Shown: piece after piece, positions 22,419 to 29,615 of the stretch | Position numbering within the stretch: position 1 is the stretch's first letter | Layout of the letters: the number at the start of each line of letters is the position of its first letter | Virus record (IMG/VR): IMGVR_UViG_3300049718_000014 | Coordinates: 1-38,690 of that record | Direction: 5' to 3' (one strand) | DNA from: a virus | DNA length: 38,690 bases | Program-made: the position numbers and the translations under genes | The notes under the pieces: model-generated | What the model was told of the DNA's origin: nothing | What the model saw: only the letters and a program-made list of their open reading frames with translations | The model's database searches: none

Positions 22419-24752
22419 TCAGTAGCTCGGCCGGAGAGACGGTTGCGAATTGAAGACGTCGCGAACCGCGCGCGCGAGATCGCTCGAGTTGTTCCGAAGC
22501 TGTGCGACGAAGCTCTGCGGGTCGGTCGCTGTGACGTGCCAGATATGCGTCGTTCCACCGCCGCTACCGCCGCCGGCATACGGCTTCGACACCTTTGCCG
22601 CCGGGACAACCTTTTCTCCGGCATGGATCAGTGCGACGCCGGTCGAATTGACGTATCCGCCGACGTCGAGCGCCGCCATGCCGGTCGCCGTCGCTTGGAC
22701 GCCGGCGGCGAGGCCGGCCGCCGCCGCCGGGGCGGCCGGGCCGAGCGTCGGAGCGAAGAACGCCGAGAAGCCGGCGAACGCCTGGCCGACGTCGGCGGTG
22801 ATGCCGGCGAGGATGCCCGGCTTCGCCGCCGCGACGCCGGCGGTCTGCGCGGCCGCGACCGTTCCGAACCCTGTCACATTCATCGCGACGGCGGCGGCCT
22901 GCTCGGCGACCCACTTGACGCAGAACTTGATGATGTCCTCGATGATCGATGCCGCCATGTTCTTGAACGCCTGCGCGACCGTCGTGGTGCCACGGAGAAG
23001 CCCGCTGACTTGCGAGTTGAAGGCCCCGGCTACTTGGTCCGCCGCCGACTTCCACGCTTGCGCAGAGGCTTCCGCGGCCTTGTCCTGGGCCTTCTGTTCC
23101 TCGAGCGCGATCGCCGCGAGGTCTCTCGACTCCTTTTGCCAGATTGCTTCTTTCTGCGTCGAGGACAGCGCGGCGCTCGCCGTCGCTTTGTCGGCGGCGT
23201 TGATCACGGCGAGCGATTCGGCGTCGAGCGCGGCGTCGGTTTGGCCGAGCCACTGCTGCATCGTGATCTTGTGCGTCTTCAGCTCTTCGTTGAGCGTCTC
23301 CTCGATCTGCTTCGCCGCCTCGTTCGCCGTCGCGACTTCGCTCTCGAACGCCTGATTGACCGCCTCGGCTGCGGCTTTGATCCCAGCGGTGTCCGGCGCG
23401 ACCATCGCCGGGACTTGCGCGCCGCCCTGCTCCGGGCCTTCGGCGCCGGAGACCGATCCCATGATCGTCGCGAGTTCGCCCTTCATGGTCTGGGCGTTGG
23501 CGAGGACCTGGTCCTTCGTCTTGGCGAAGATGTCGACGACGGCGGCATTGGAGTTGCGCGCGTCGGTTTCGGCCGCGGAGAAGTCGAAGACGCCGGAGAA
23601 CGCGCCGCCGATCTTCGACATCGACGCGGACAAGTCCGAGCCCATGCCGTCGAACGCGGCCTTCGCGCCGGAGAAATTGAGCTTGAGCGTGTCGCCGATG
23701 ACCGTTCCGAGGCCGACGAATTGCTGTTCGACCGCGTGGACGGCTTCCTCGCCTGCCGTTACTAGCGCCTTGAAGAACGCGGGGATGCTGGCGCCGAGCG
23801 CAATGAAGACATCGCTGATCGTCTTGCCGAGACCGAGGAACGACTGAACGAGCGCGCGCGTCGCGCCGTCGCCGATCGCGTCGAGGTCGGCGAGACCGGC
23901 CGCCGTGATCGCGACCGCCGCCTCGACGCCTTTGAACGCGACCGCAAGCGCGGTCAGCGCTTGACCGAAGAAACCGCCGTTCTTGATCGAGTTCGAGAAC
24001 GCCTCGGCGAGATCGGTCATCATCCGGACGGCGCCGTTGACGACGTCGATGAACGGCTTGAACGCCTCGACGCTGTCGCCCTTGATCGCCGCGCCGAGGT
24101 TGACGAAGCCGTGCTGCATGTTGGCAAGCGCCGCCGTCGTGCCGGCGTCGAGCACGCTGTTCGTCTCGTCGGCGGCTTGGCGCATCCGTTGGAGCCCGGC
24201 CGAGCCTTGATCGAGCAGCGGGATCATCTGTGCAAAGCCGCGGCCGAGCGCGCTGACGGCCGCGAGCTTGCTCGCGCTGTCGTCGAAGCGAGAGACCGCG
24301 TCCGCGATCTTGTCGAGCTGCTGGTCGAGGCCGAGGCCCTGCAGCTCCTTCGCGCTCAAACCGAGCGCCTTGAGCCCCTCGGCCATGCGGCCGGTTCCAT
24401 TCGCCGCTTGCGCGAGGCCGGCTTCGAACCGGCCCATCATCATCGTCAGATTGCCGGTGTCCGTCCCGGTCATTTCAGCGGCGTAGTTCAGTTCGCCGAC
24501 CTGCTCCGTCGTAATGCCGAGCATCTTCGACATGTGCTCGGTCTGCTCGCCGAGCTCGCCCATGCTCTCGGCAAACTGCTCGACTTCGCGCACGGCGAAG
24601 GCGGCGACCATCGCTTCGCCGAGGCCGCCGAGCGCGCCGATGACGCCCTGGATCGGCGACGCGATGCTTTCGATCGAGTTTTTGACCGCGTCGATGCCGG
24701 CGGTCAGACCTTGGACCGACGCGCCAAACGTAACCTGGACGTCGTCAGCCAT
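22419..24752 (-). CDS. Tail tape measure protein
   Basis: 777 residues, the second largest protein in the window. The N-terminal segment VQVTFGASVQGLTAGIDAVKNSI and the helical series after it match lambda-like tape measures with MGELGEQTEHMSKMLGITTEQVGELN. Two or three hydrophobic, Gly/Ala-rich segments lie around residues 270-320 and 680-730, as expected for a protein that spans the tail tube and enters the host membrane. The C-terminal region has GGYVNSTGVALIHAGEKVVPAAK, a common ending that includes 'HAGEKVVPA'. It sets the tail length. The start overlaps the frameshifted chaperone end by eight bases. Confidence 0.9.
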   Translation of the reverse strand: MADDVQVTFGASVQGLTAGIDAVKNSIESIASPIQGVIGALGGLGEAMVAAFAVREVEQFAESMGELGEQTEHMSKMLGITTEQVGELNYAAEMTGTDTGNLTMMMGRFEAGLAQAANGTGRMAEGLKALGLSAKELQGLGLDQQLDKIADAVSRFDDSASKLAAVSALGRGFAQMIPLLDQGSAGLQRMRQAADETNSVLDAGTTAALANMQHGFVNLGAAIKGDSVEAFKPFIDVVNGAVRMMTDLAEAFSNSIKNGGFFGQALTALAVAFKGVEAAVAITAAGLADLDAIGDGATRALVQSFLGLGKTISDVFIALGASIPAFFKALVTAGEEAVHAVEQQFVGLGTVIGDTLKLNFSGAKAAFDGMGSDLSASMSKIGGAFSGVFDFSAAETDARNSNAAVVDIFAKTKDQVLANAQTMKGELATIMGSVSGAEGPEQGGAQVPAMVAPDTAGIKAAAEAVNQAFESEVATANEAAKQIEETLNEELKTHKITMQQWLGQTDAALDAESLAVINAADKATASAALSSTQKEAIWQKESRDLAAIALEEQKAQDKAAEASAQAWKSAADQVAGAFNSQVSGLLRGTTTVAQAFKNMAASIIEDIIKFCVKWVAEQAAAVAMNVTGFGTVAAAQTAGVAAAKPGILAGITADVGQAFAGFSAFFAPTLGPAAPAAAAGLAAGVQATATGMAALDVGGYVNSTGVALIHAGEKVVPAAKVSKPYAGGGSGGGTTHIWHVTATDPQSFVAQLRNNSSDLARAVRDVFNSQPSLRPSY

Positions 24753-25005
24753 TGGGGAGTCCTTTGATCACGCCGCCCGGAAACATCGCGAGCAGTTCGG
24801 CAAGGTCGTTCGATCGGCGTTTCGGCTTGTGGCCCTGCGAGGCCGCAAAATACTTGCGGAGCGGAGGCCAGTCTTCCCAGCACTCTTCGAAATAGCGAAG
24901 GCGCGGAAGCGTCATCTGGTCGAGGACTTCGGCCCAAGTCCAGTGAAGCTCGATACAGAGTTCGGCGACGAGCTTGTCGAACTCTACGCGCTCGCCGCCG
25001 TCTGT
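24745..25005 (-). CDS. -1 frameshift extension of tail assembly chaperone (gpGT-like)
   Basis: In the -1 frame after the stretch GGGGGAA, 86 codons remain open to a stop at 24745-24747. The peptide FDKLVAELCIELHWTWAEVLD, then LPRLRYFEECWEDWPPLRKYF, has the Trp- and Pro-rich helical look of the T part of phage tail chaperones. It has no usable start codon at its beginning; the first ATG falls about 30 codons in, inside the conserved region. I infer that it is made as a C-terminal extension of the 118-residue protein, giving a ~198-residue fusion. It overlaps the tape measure start, as in lambda. Confidence 0.7.
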   Translation of the reverse strand, partial: TDGGERVEFDKLVAELCIELHWTWAEVLDQMTLPRLRYFEECWEDWPPLRKYFAASQGHKPKRRSNDLAELLAMFPGGVIKGLPNG

Positions 25006-25340
25006 TCCCCCGGCGTTGGCGCCGACGCCGGCGCTCCGGTCTGGCGCGTGACGACGACGATCGCCTCGTTGAGCTGCGCGAGCGTCATCTGCATGCTCGT
25101 GAAGTCGTCGAAGGTCAGGTTCGGATATGCGGCCGACAGCCCGTTGTGAACGAACTTGGCGATCGCGTCGAACTGGTCTTCGGTCAACGAATTAAGCTTG
25201 ATCCCGGCGACGAGTTTCGACAACGGAATCAGGGCGCGGATTTGTCGAAACGAGAGGAGGGGAACCTTGAAGACGCGCTTGCCGAGCGTGAGTTCGGCCG
25301 CGCCCTCGAGGTCAACGTCGGGGTTAAGCGTGAGATCCAT
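24984..25340 (-). CDS. Tail assembly chaperone (gpG-like)
   Basis: 118 residues. It begins with strands (LTLNPDVDLEGAAELTLGKRVFKVPLLSF) followed by helix QIRALIPLSKLVAGIK, and includes LTEDQFDAIAKFVHNGLSAAYPNLTFDDF and MTLAQLNEAIVVVTRQTG. This matches the compact alpha/beta fold of tail assembly chaperones. The tail is Pro/Ala-rich. It lies between the tail tube and tape measure, the expected place. A second product by -1 frameshifting into the 24745 frame is likely. Confidence 0.8.
   Translation of the reverse strand: MDLTLNPDVDLEGAAELTLGKRVFKVPLLSFRQIRALIPLSKLVAGIKLNSLTEDQFDAIAKFVHNGLSAAYPNLTFDDFTSMQMTLAQLNEAIVVVTRQTGAPASAPTPGEQTAASA
25005..25011 (-). promoter_or_regulatory. Candidate -1 ribosomal slippage site
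   Basis: On the minus strand this reads GGGGGAA, in zero frame as CCG GGG GAA. A slip of one base would let the GGG-bound tRNA re-pair perfectly. The GAA-bound tRNA would face GGA with one G-U pair. This is weaker than the classical GGGAAAG of lambda, but it lies 19 bases before the zero-frame stop and at the right place between the two coding frames. Confidence 0.5.
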
Positions 25341-25346
25341 CGACCA

Positions 25347-26099
25347 TTACTCCGAAATCGAGAGCGTGCCCCAGTTGTTCGATGCGTCGGCCTGCGCCTG
25401 GAAATCGAACTCGGCGATCGAGAATTTGCTGTTGCTGAACGGCAGCGACAACTTCGACGACGCGCAGGCGTTGAGCTTCAGGACGAGGTCCTTCGTCGTG
25501 CCGAGGTAGTTGAAGCTCTCCTTCGCGTAGACTTCGAACGTCGGCATGGAGCCTTGAAGCTGGTTCGCCAGCGCGATCTGATTGCCGCTCGCCGTTTCCG
25601 TGTAGGAATAGTAGATGCTGTAGGAGATTCCATTGTCGCCGGTGGCGAAGCTGTACGCGCCAGCGCCCGCGGCGCCGGGAATGTAGCTGACGCCGGCGAC
25701 CGGCGTAACCGTGACGGGCATCAACTGCACGCCGGCGGCCGTGAAGACGCCGAGGTCTTCGACGAATCCGGTGTGATTGGCGACCGTAACCGCCGCGGCC
25801 GTGACGGAGTCCGTCTCGGCGACCGCCATTTCAAGCATCGACGGCGTCGTGAGCGTCTGGCCGAAGAACAGATTGTTCGCCTGCGTCGACTGCAAACGGG
25901 CGAACTTCGCCTTGCCGGTGATCTTGAGCTCGGCGCCGCCGAGCGCGACCGCGACGTTGTACTGGCCGAGCAGCCCTTCGATCTTGCGATCGAAATCGAT
26001 GGTGAGGTCCTGAAGCGTGCCGAGAAGGGCCGGCGGAGTGTTGAGAACATCCGTCCGCTTCAGGATGAGCGTGCCGGAGCCGAAAACAAATTGCGTCAT
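25347..26099 (-). CDS. Major tail tube protein
   Basis: 250 residues. It opens with FGSGTLILKRTDVLNTPPALLGTLQDLTIDFDRKIEGLLGQYNVAVALGGAELKITGKAKFARL over residues ~5-68, matching tube proteins that begin 'GxGxL...D........G.LQ....D' and then a strand of charged and hydrophobic residues. A long internal beta segment and the end LSLPFSNSKFSIAEFDFQAQADASNNWGTLSI fit the family. Located between the glycosyltransferase and the chaperone genes. It polymerises into the tail tube around the tape measure. Confidence 0.82.
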   Translation of the reverse strand: MTQFVFGSGTLILKRTDVLNTPPALLGTLQDLTIDFDRKIEGLLGQYNVAVALGGAELKITGKAKFARLQSTQANNLFFGQTLTTPSMLEMAVAETDSVTAAAVTVANHTGFVEDLGVFTAAGVQLMPVTVTPVAGVSYIPGAAGAGAYSFATGDNGISYSIYYSYTETASGNQIALANQLQGSMPTFEVYAKESFNYLGTTKDLVLKLNACASSKLSLPFSNSKFSIAEFDFQAQADASNNWGTLSISE

Positions 26100-26103
26100 G
26101 GCG

Positions 26104-26958
26104 TCACCTTAGGTTGCCGTCTGGAAACAGGGTCATAAGCTCGGCGATGTCGCCAGCGCCTTCGCGAAACGCCGGCGGCGGCTCGACATTCGCCGGCGTC
26201 GGCAACTTGTCCACGCTCGCGTCGAACGGCTTGATCAATTGGCTGAGCGAACCGGACCAGTTGCGCAATCCGATGTGGCCAACGACCGCGTTCGGGTCGG
26301 CCCAGATCGATCCGCCGAGCGCGCGCCACGCCTCGCAGAAGGCGTAGTCTTCGCCGCCGAGCGCGTCTTCAGGAAACGAAAAGAACCGATAGAAGCAATC
26401 GCGCGTTTCCGGCGCGAGCCGCTTGTCGCCTTTGCGCTTCCAATCCGGGTGCGCCGCGATCAGGCGATCGAAGGCGGCGCGCGTGATCTTGACGATCCCC
26501 GTCCCGACCTTCTCGTATTCGATGAAGCCCATATCGTCCTGAACGAGCAGGCCGTTGGGCGCGGGCGCCGGCGCGCCGCACCATGCCGCCGGATCGGATG
26601 GCTCTTTGTCGATCTTGAGCCGGCCGACGCCGCCGCAGACGTCGTGCTCGGAAGCGAGGAAGCGGAGGATGTCTTCCGGCCGCCACTCCATGTCGTCGTC
26701 GATGAACATCAGGTCGGTGAACCCCGACGCGAGAAACTGCGCGACGAGTTCGTTGCGGACGCGCGGCAGGTTCGACGACGCGAGAACGCAACGGCCGTAA
26801 GCGATCCCCCAGCGCTCGAGGAGGATGCACGTCCCGATGATCGAGTTGACGTATTGCCAGCACGGCGCGCGGATCGTCGGCGTCGCAATGATGACCGAGC
26901 GCGTCTTGAGGCGCGCGACGCGTGCCTGGTGCAACGGGTCGGCGGACATGTCGTTCAC
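26104..26958 (-). CDS. Glycosyltransferase-like protein (GT-A fold) within tail genes
   Basis: 284 residues. GTG at 26958 is chosen as start: GGAGG lies six bases upstream and the codon overlaps the previous stop as GTGA; ATG at 26949 is too far from that site. The sequence fits a small GT-A domain: SVIIATPTIRAPCWQYVNSI, then LERWGIAYGRCVLASSNLPRVRNELVAQFL, LMFIDDDMEW with a DxD-like Asp87-Asp89, and DVCGGVGRLKI. Later GLLVQDDMGFIEYEKVGTGIVKITR and GGEDYAFCEAWRALGG carry the expected acidic residues. It would transfer a sugar from an activated nucleotide donor. Being in the virion operon, the acceptor could be capsid or tail protein. Confidence 0.8.
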   Translation of the reverse strand: MNDMSADPLHQARVARLKTRSVIIATPTIRAPCWQYVNSIIGTCILLERWGIAYGRCVLASSNLPRVRNELVAQFLASGFTDLMFIDDDMEWRPEDILRFLASEHDVCGGVGRLKIDKEPSDPAAWCGAPAPAPNGLLVQDDMGFIEYEKVGTGIVKITRAAFDRLIAAHPDWKRKGDKRLAPETRDCFYRFFSFPEDALGGEDYAFCEAWRALGGSIWADPNAVVGHIGLRNWSGSLSQLIKPFDASVDKLPTPANVEPPPAFREGAGDIAELMTLFPDGNLR

Positions 26959-27218
26959 GCGGCGCCTCCGTGCCGCCTCGCCTCGTCGATCAGGCGCGCC
27001 TTCAATTTCAGGACGGCGCTCTGGACGTGGTTGTAGGTTTCGGTGGACCGCGAAACGATGCTGCCGTGCATCGAACCAACGAACCACTCGTCGATGATCC
27101 GGTCGATCGTGGCGATGAGCGCGTTTTCGGCGGGCGCGTTTTCGGCGGGCGCGGGCGCGGGCGCGGGCGCCGCTTCGGCGGCGACGGCTTCGCCGGCTTC
27201 ATTCTCGATGTCGCTCAT
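26955..27218 (-). CDS. 87-residue acidic/low-complexity protein
   Basis: The first third consists of Ala-Pro and Ala-Glu-Asn repeats (VAAEAAPAPAPAPAENAPAENA) encoded by tandem GC-rich repeats at 27121-27170. The rest is helical (LIATIDRIIDEWFVGSMHGSIV, YNHVQSAVLKLKARLIDEARRHGG). It could act as a small assembly factor or tail-associated protein. The stop is shared with the GTG start of the glycosyltransferase, so these two are translationally coupled. No known family was found. Confidence 0.6.
   Translation of the reverse strand: MSDIENEAGEAVAAEAAPAPAPAPAENAPAENALIATIDRIIDEWFVGSMHGSIVSRSTETYNHVQSAVLKLKARLIDEARRHGGAA
27121..27170 (-). repeat. Tandem GC-rich repeats inside the 87-residue gene
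   Basis: Two copies of the 15-base unit GCGTTTTCGGCGGGC (plus strand) are followed by about three six-base GCGGGC units. Both unit lengths are multiples of three, so slippage would only change the length of the Ala-Pro/Ala-Glu-Asn run, not the frame. Confidence 0.75.
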
Positions 27219-27233
27219 GGCGCAATTCCTTGG

Positions 27234-27734
27234 TCAGGGGACGAGAATCGTCAGCGGGATCGCGGCGAAGCATTGGCCGTCCGGGTTGACGTCGCCGGAG
27301 ACCTTGACCGTCGTTCCCTCGATGCGGATCGCGTAGACGAGGCCGCCGAGCGTGAACTCGTTCGTGACGAAGTTGTCCGGCTTGATCGCCTGCTCGATCA
27401 TGTCGATCAGCGGGTTGATGACCGACATGCCCGGCGTCACGTCGTCGGGGACTCCCGGCGTCGCGCCGAGCGGGTTCTTGCACCAAATCCAGAACTCAAC
27501 GAACCACTTGCGGATCGGCGGAATGCCGAGGCCCGGGTTTTCGGTGTGCTCGTGGCTCTCGACGAGGTAGAGCGCCGGCTGGGCGATCGGCGTTTCGACG
27601 GTCGGCGTCGGCGCGCCGGGGACAAGCTGAATGTGCCGGCTGACCGTCGCGAAGGCTGAGGATTGATTTAGAGCCGCGCTGGCGGCATAGGCGAGCAGCG
27701 CGGTCAATACCTGCTCGCGCGTGACGATAGCCAT
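27234..27734 (-). CDS. Tail terminator-like protein
   Basis: 166 residues. It begins TREQVLTALLAYAASAALNQ, a helix as in tail terminators, then strands FATVSRHIQLVPG and QPALYLVESHEHTENPGLGIPPIRKWFVEFWIWCKNP. A helix VINPLIDMIEQAIKPDNF follows, ending with strand GGLVYAIRIEGTTVKVSGDVN. The 'QPALYLVE' strand, the aromatic edge strand and the 'NPLIDMIEQAI' helix fit the family that caps the tail tube. It shares a stop/start junction (27734) with the preceding minor tail gene. Confidence 0.7.
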   Translation of the reverse strand: MAIVTREQVLTALLAYAASAALNQSSAFATVSRHIQLVPGAPTPTVETPIAQPALYLVESHEHTENPGLGIPPIRKWFVEFWIWCKNPLGATPGVPDDVTPGMSVINPLIDMIEQAIKPDNFVTNEFTLGGLVYAIRIEGTTVKVSGDVNPDGQCFAAIPLTILVP

Positions 27735-28225
27735 CAGGCGGCCCCCGCACCGGCCCTGGCGGCCGTTGTCAGGCGGTCAATGATCTGGCCGCGCATTTCC
27801 TCAAGGCTCGATCGCATGTAGGAGCGCTCCGGCATTGGGATGTCGTGCGGCTTGGTGTGGTTCGTGTAAATCCAGGCGCCGCCGGCCTGCCACGCCTGAA
27901 ACTTGTCCGACCCGGGATGGTGGATGACGCCGCCGTACTCATGGATTGCCGCGTACTTCGCCGCCGGCGACGCCGGATCGACGTAGACGCGGCTGTAGAT
28001 CGAGGTCGTGTTTTCGATCAACTGCGACTTGATACTGTCGTAGAGCGCGCCGCTGATCTTGTTGAGCACGGCGCCGGAAAGCTTGACGAGCACGGACGCC
28101 TTGAGATCGGCCGCGAGCGAGACCATCGCCGGCCGGAGCGCGGCGCGGGTCTTCTCGCTGACGCGGCCGATTTTCGCGATTGCGCGCGAGACGTCGACCG
28201 TGACGGGGAACGGCGTGTCGGCCAT
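27734..28225 (-). CDS. HK97 gp10-like tail completion protein
   Basis: 163 residues from ATG at 28225, overlapping the previous stop (TGATG). A much longer open frame exists upstream but lies over two other genes and has an unnatural composition. Helix VSRAIAKIGRVSEKTRAALRPAMVSLAADLKASV is followed by KISGALYDSIKSQLIE, strand SIYSRVYVDPASPAAKYAAIHEYGGVIHHPG, and a C-terminal PERSYMRSSLEEMRGQIID. 'YAAIHEYGG' with 'RSYMRSSL' is diagnostic of the gp10/virion-morphogenesis family that completes heads or joins heads to tails. Confidence 0.8.
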   Translation of the reverse strand: MADTPFPVTVDVSRAIAKIGRVSEKTRAALRPAMVSLAADLKASVLVKLSGAVLNKISGALYDSIKSQLIENTTSIYSRVYVDPASPAAKYAAIHEYGGVIHHPGSDKFQAWQAGGAWIYTNHTKPHDIPMPERSYMRSSLEEMRGQIIDRLTTAARAGAGAA

Positions 28226-28707
28226 CAAGAGCCGCCATCGGACGGAACGTCGCCAGGCGTCTCGTTGCCGACCGGGCCGACCGGCAGGAGATCGTCCATC
28301 ATGCCAATATTGAACTGCGGCGCGACGCGATCCGTGTCGTTCTCGTTGTTCTGCTTGTCCGAGACGCTGACGCCGCCGGCATACGGAACCGCGCCGCCGC
28401 GCGCGACGGACAGCGTTTCGAACCTCGCCGCCATCGCCATGTAGGAGCGCGCTTGCTGCGAATAGTTCTGCTTGAGGTTGCCGCCGCCGCCGGCCGCGAC
28501 GATCGTGTCCGTCTTGCGGCTGAACTGCGCGGCAATGTACGTGCAACAGTCCGCTGCGGCGCCGTAGATCGACGAGCGCTGCGTGAGGGCGAAGAGGATT
28601 TCTTCGTCGGCGATTTGCTGTTCGGTTTGGATAACATCGCCGATGAGGCGCCGTATTTGGTCCTTGGGCGTCGTCGCGATCGTTGCGGGAGAGTAGGACC
28701 AGGTCAT
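28225..28707 (-). CDS. Head-tail connector protein
   Basis: 160 residues from ATG at 28707 (ATGA overlap with the upstream gene). Helices DQIRRLIGDVIQTEQQIADEEILFALTQ and YGAAADCCTYIAAQFSRK, then YSQQARSYMAMAARFETL, fit the four-helix connector fold (gp6/gp15 type), where 'DxVRxLIGDxDxxxxxLxDEEI' is typical. The C-terminal ~50 residues are flexible and acidic. It would form the adaptor ring between portal and tail. Confidence 0.75.
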   Translation of the reverse strand: MTWSYSPATIATTPKDQIRRLIGDVIQTEQQIADEEILFALTQRSSIYGAAADCCTYIAAQFSRKTDTIVAAGGGGNLKQNYSQQARSYMAMAARFETLSVARGGAVPYAGGVSVSDKQNNENDTDRVAPQFNIGMMDDLLPVGPVGNETPGDVPSDGGS

Positions 28708-29531
28708 TGGTAGAACCCCTGCGCATTGACCGTCGCATTGGTGTTGCCCGCGCCGAGCGCGGGGAGTGTGACCACAATCGCGGTGTTGACCGCTGAGGCT
28801 TGCAGAGGATGAAGAAATTCGACGACAAGCGGCGTGGCGGCGACGGTGGCGCCGGCCGGAACAGCAAACGTGAAGGAACGCGTTCCGCCGAGGACGCCAG
28901 TGATGGTTCCTGTGACCACGCCGGCCGCCGTCGCGCCCGCGGCTGTGACATCGAAGCCGGTCAGGAAATTCGTCTTGCCGGCGACAGCAGCAAGCGTTGC
29001 CGCGGCGCTGGCGTTGGCTTGGTTGCCGGACGACGATGAGACAAACGTCTGCGTCGCGTCGTAGGTATTGGCGCACTGCTCGGCGACGCCGATGGCCTGA
29101 TTGCCCTTCTGCGTGACGGCCAGCGGCAGAGGAGAATATGCAATGTTCAGCAGGAAAGTCGTCGTCGTCGACGCGCCCGTGTTTTTGGCCGTCACCTGAA
29201 TGTAGTTGCCGTTGATCAGCATCCCGCGATCGATTGTCCCGTCAGCGGCTTGGGGGATGATGATTGGCGTAAGCGGTTTCAAGCCCGCTGCGTCTTCGAA
29301 TTGCAAGATGGTCAGCGTGATTGGCTGATCCGAAATCATGTTGACCGAGATATTTTGCTCGTTGACGATCGGCTCGATCGTGCCGGTGTACGTCGCGCCG
29401 GCGCCAAGCTGCGCACTCGATCCGTTGGCCGTCGAGAACGTGTAATTGACGTTCGTTGCGGCGGTTGGGAGCGGATTGGCGAGATAGTAGGCTTTGTTCG
29501 TCGTCGGGTCGACGATTGAGACGTCAGACAT
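28704..29531 (-). CDS. Beta-rich structural protein
   Basis: 275 residues. Short strands dominate (VNYTFSTANGSSAQLGAGATYTG, ISDQPITLTILQFED). The segment TIDRGMLINGNYIQVTAKNTGASTTTTFLLNIAYSPLP suggests a jellyroll or immunoglobulin-like domain. A C-terminal half rich in Ala/Val/Thr includes AGKTNFLTGFDVTAAGATAAGVVTGTITGVLGGTRSFTFAVPAG over residues ~190-233 and 'LHPLQASA', a layout common in phage head-decoration or tail-related proteins. Position between the connector gene and the 441-residue protein suggests a virion component; exact role is unknown. Confidence 0.65.
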   Translation of the reverse strand: MSDVSIVDPTTNKAYYLANPLPTAATNVNYTFSTANGSSAQLGAGATYTGTIEPIVNEQNISVNMISDQPITLTILQFEDAAGLKPLTPIIIPQAADGTIDRGMLINGNYIQVTAKNTGASTTTTFLLNIAYSPLPLAVTQKGNQAIGVAEQCANTYDATQTFVSSSSGNQANASAAATLAAVAGKTNFLTGFDVTAAGATAAGVVTGTITGVLGGTRSFTFAVPAGATVAATPLVVEFLHPLQASAVNTAIVVTLPALGAGNTNATVNAQGFYQ

Positions 29532-29565
29532 TGCAGCCTCTCATGCGCCAATGATGCGAGAACGA

Positions 29566-29594
29566 GCGCCGCCGCTTTCGACAGGCGGCGGCGC
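29566..29594 (-). terminator. Ten-bp GC hairpin between structural genes
   Basis: GCGCCGCCGC pairs with GCGGCGGCGC around a nine-base loop in the 84-base gap between the 441- and 275-residue genes. On the minus strand TCGTTCTCG follows, so the T-tract is poor. It is more likely a partial terminator or a messenger-stabilising element than a strong stop, since the late operon must continue. Confidence 0.5.
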
Positions 29595-29615
29595 TTTGGT
29601 TGCGAGAAGCGACGA

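Noticed and set aside
22206-23765. Long plus-strand open frame opposite the tape measure gene
   Set aside because: It is Arg/Asp-rich, antisense to a well-supported gene and typical of GC-rich shadow frames.
24704-24937. 77-residue minus-strand frame over the chaperone/tape-measure junction
   Set aside because: The overlapping -1 frame is far more protein-like and explains the region as a gpGT-type extension.
27121-27170. Phase-variable repeat switching a gene on or off
   Set aside because: Unit lengths are 6 and 15 bases, so slippage keeps the frame; it can only change the Ala-Pro run length.
27734-28951. 405-residue minus-strand frame as one protein
   Set aside because: Only the last 163 residues look natural; the rest overlaps the connector and beta-rich protein genes in another frame and is Arg/Ser-rich.
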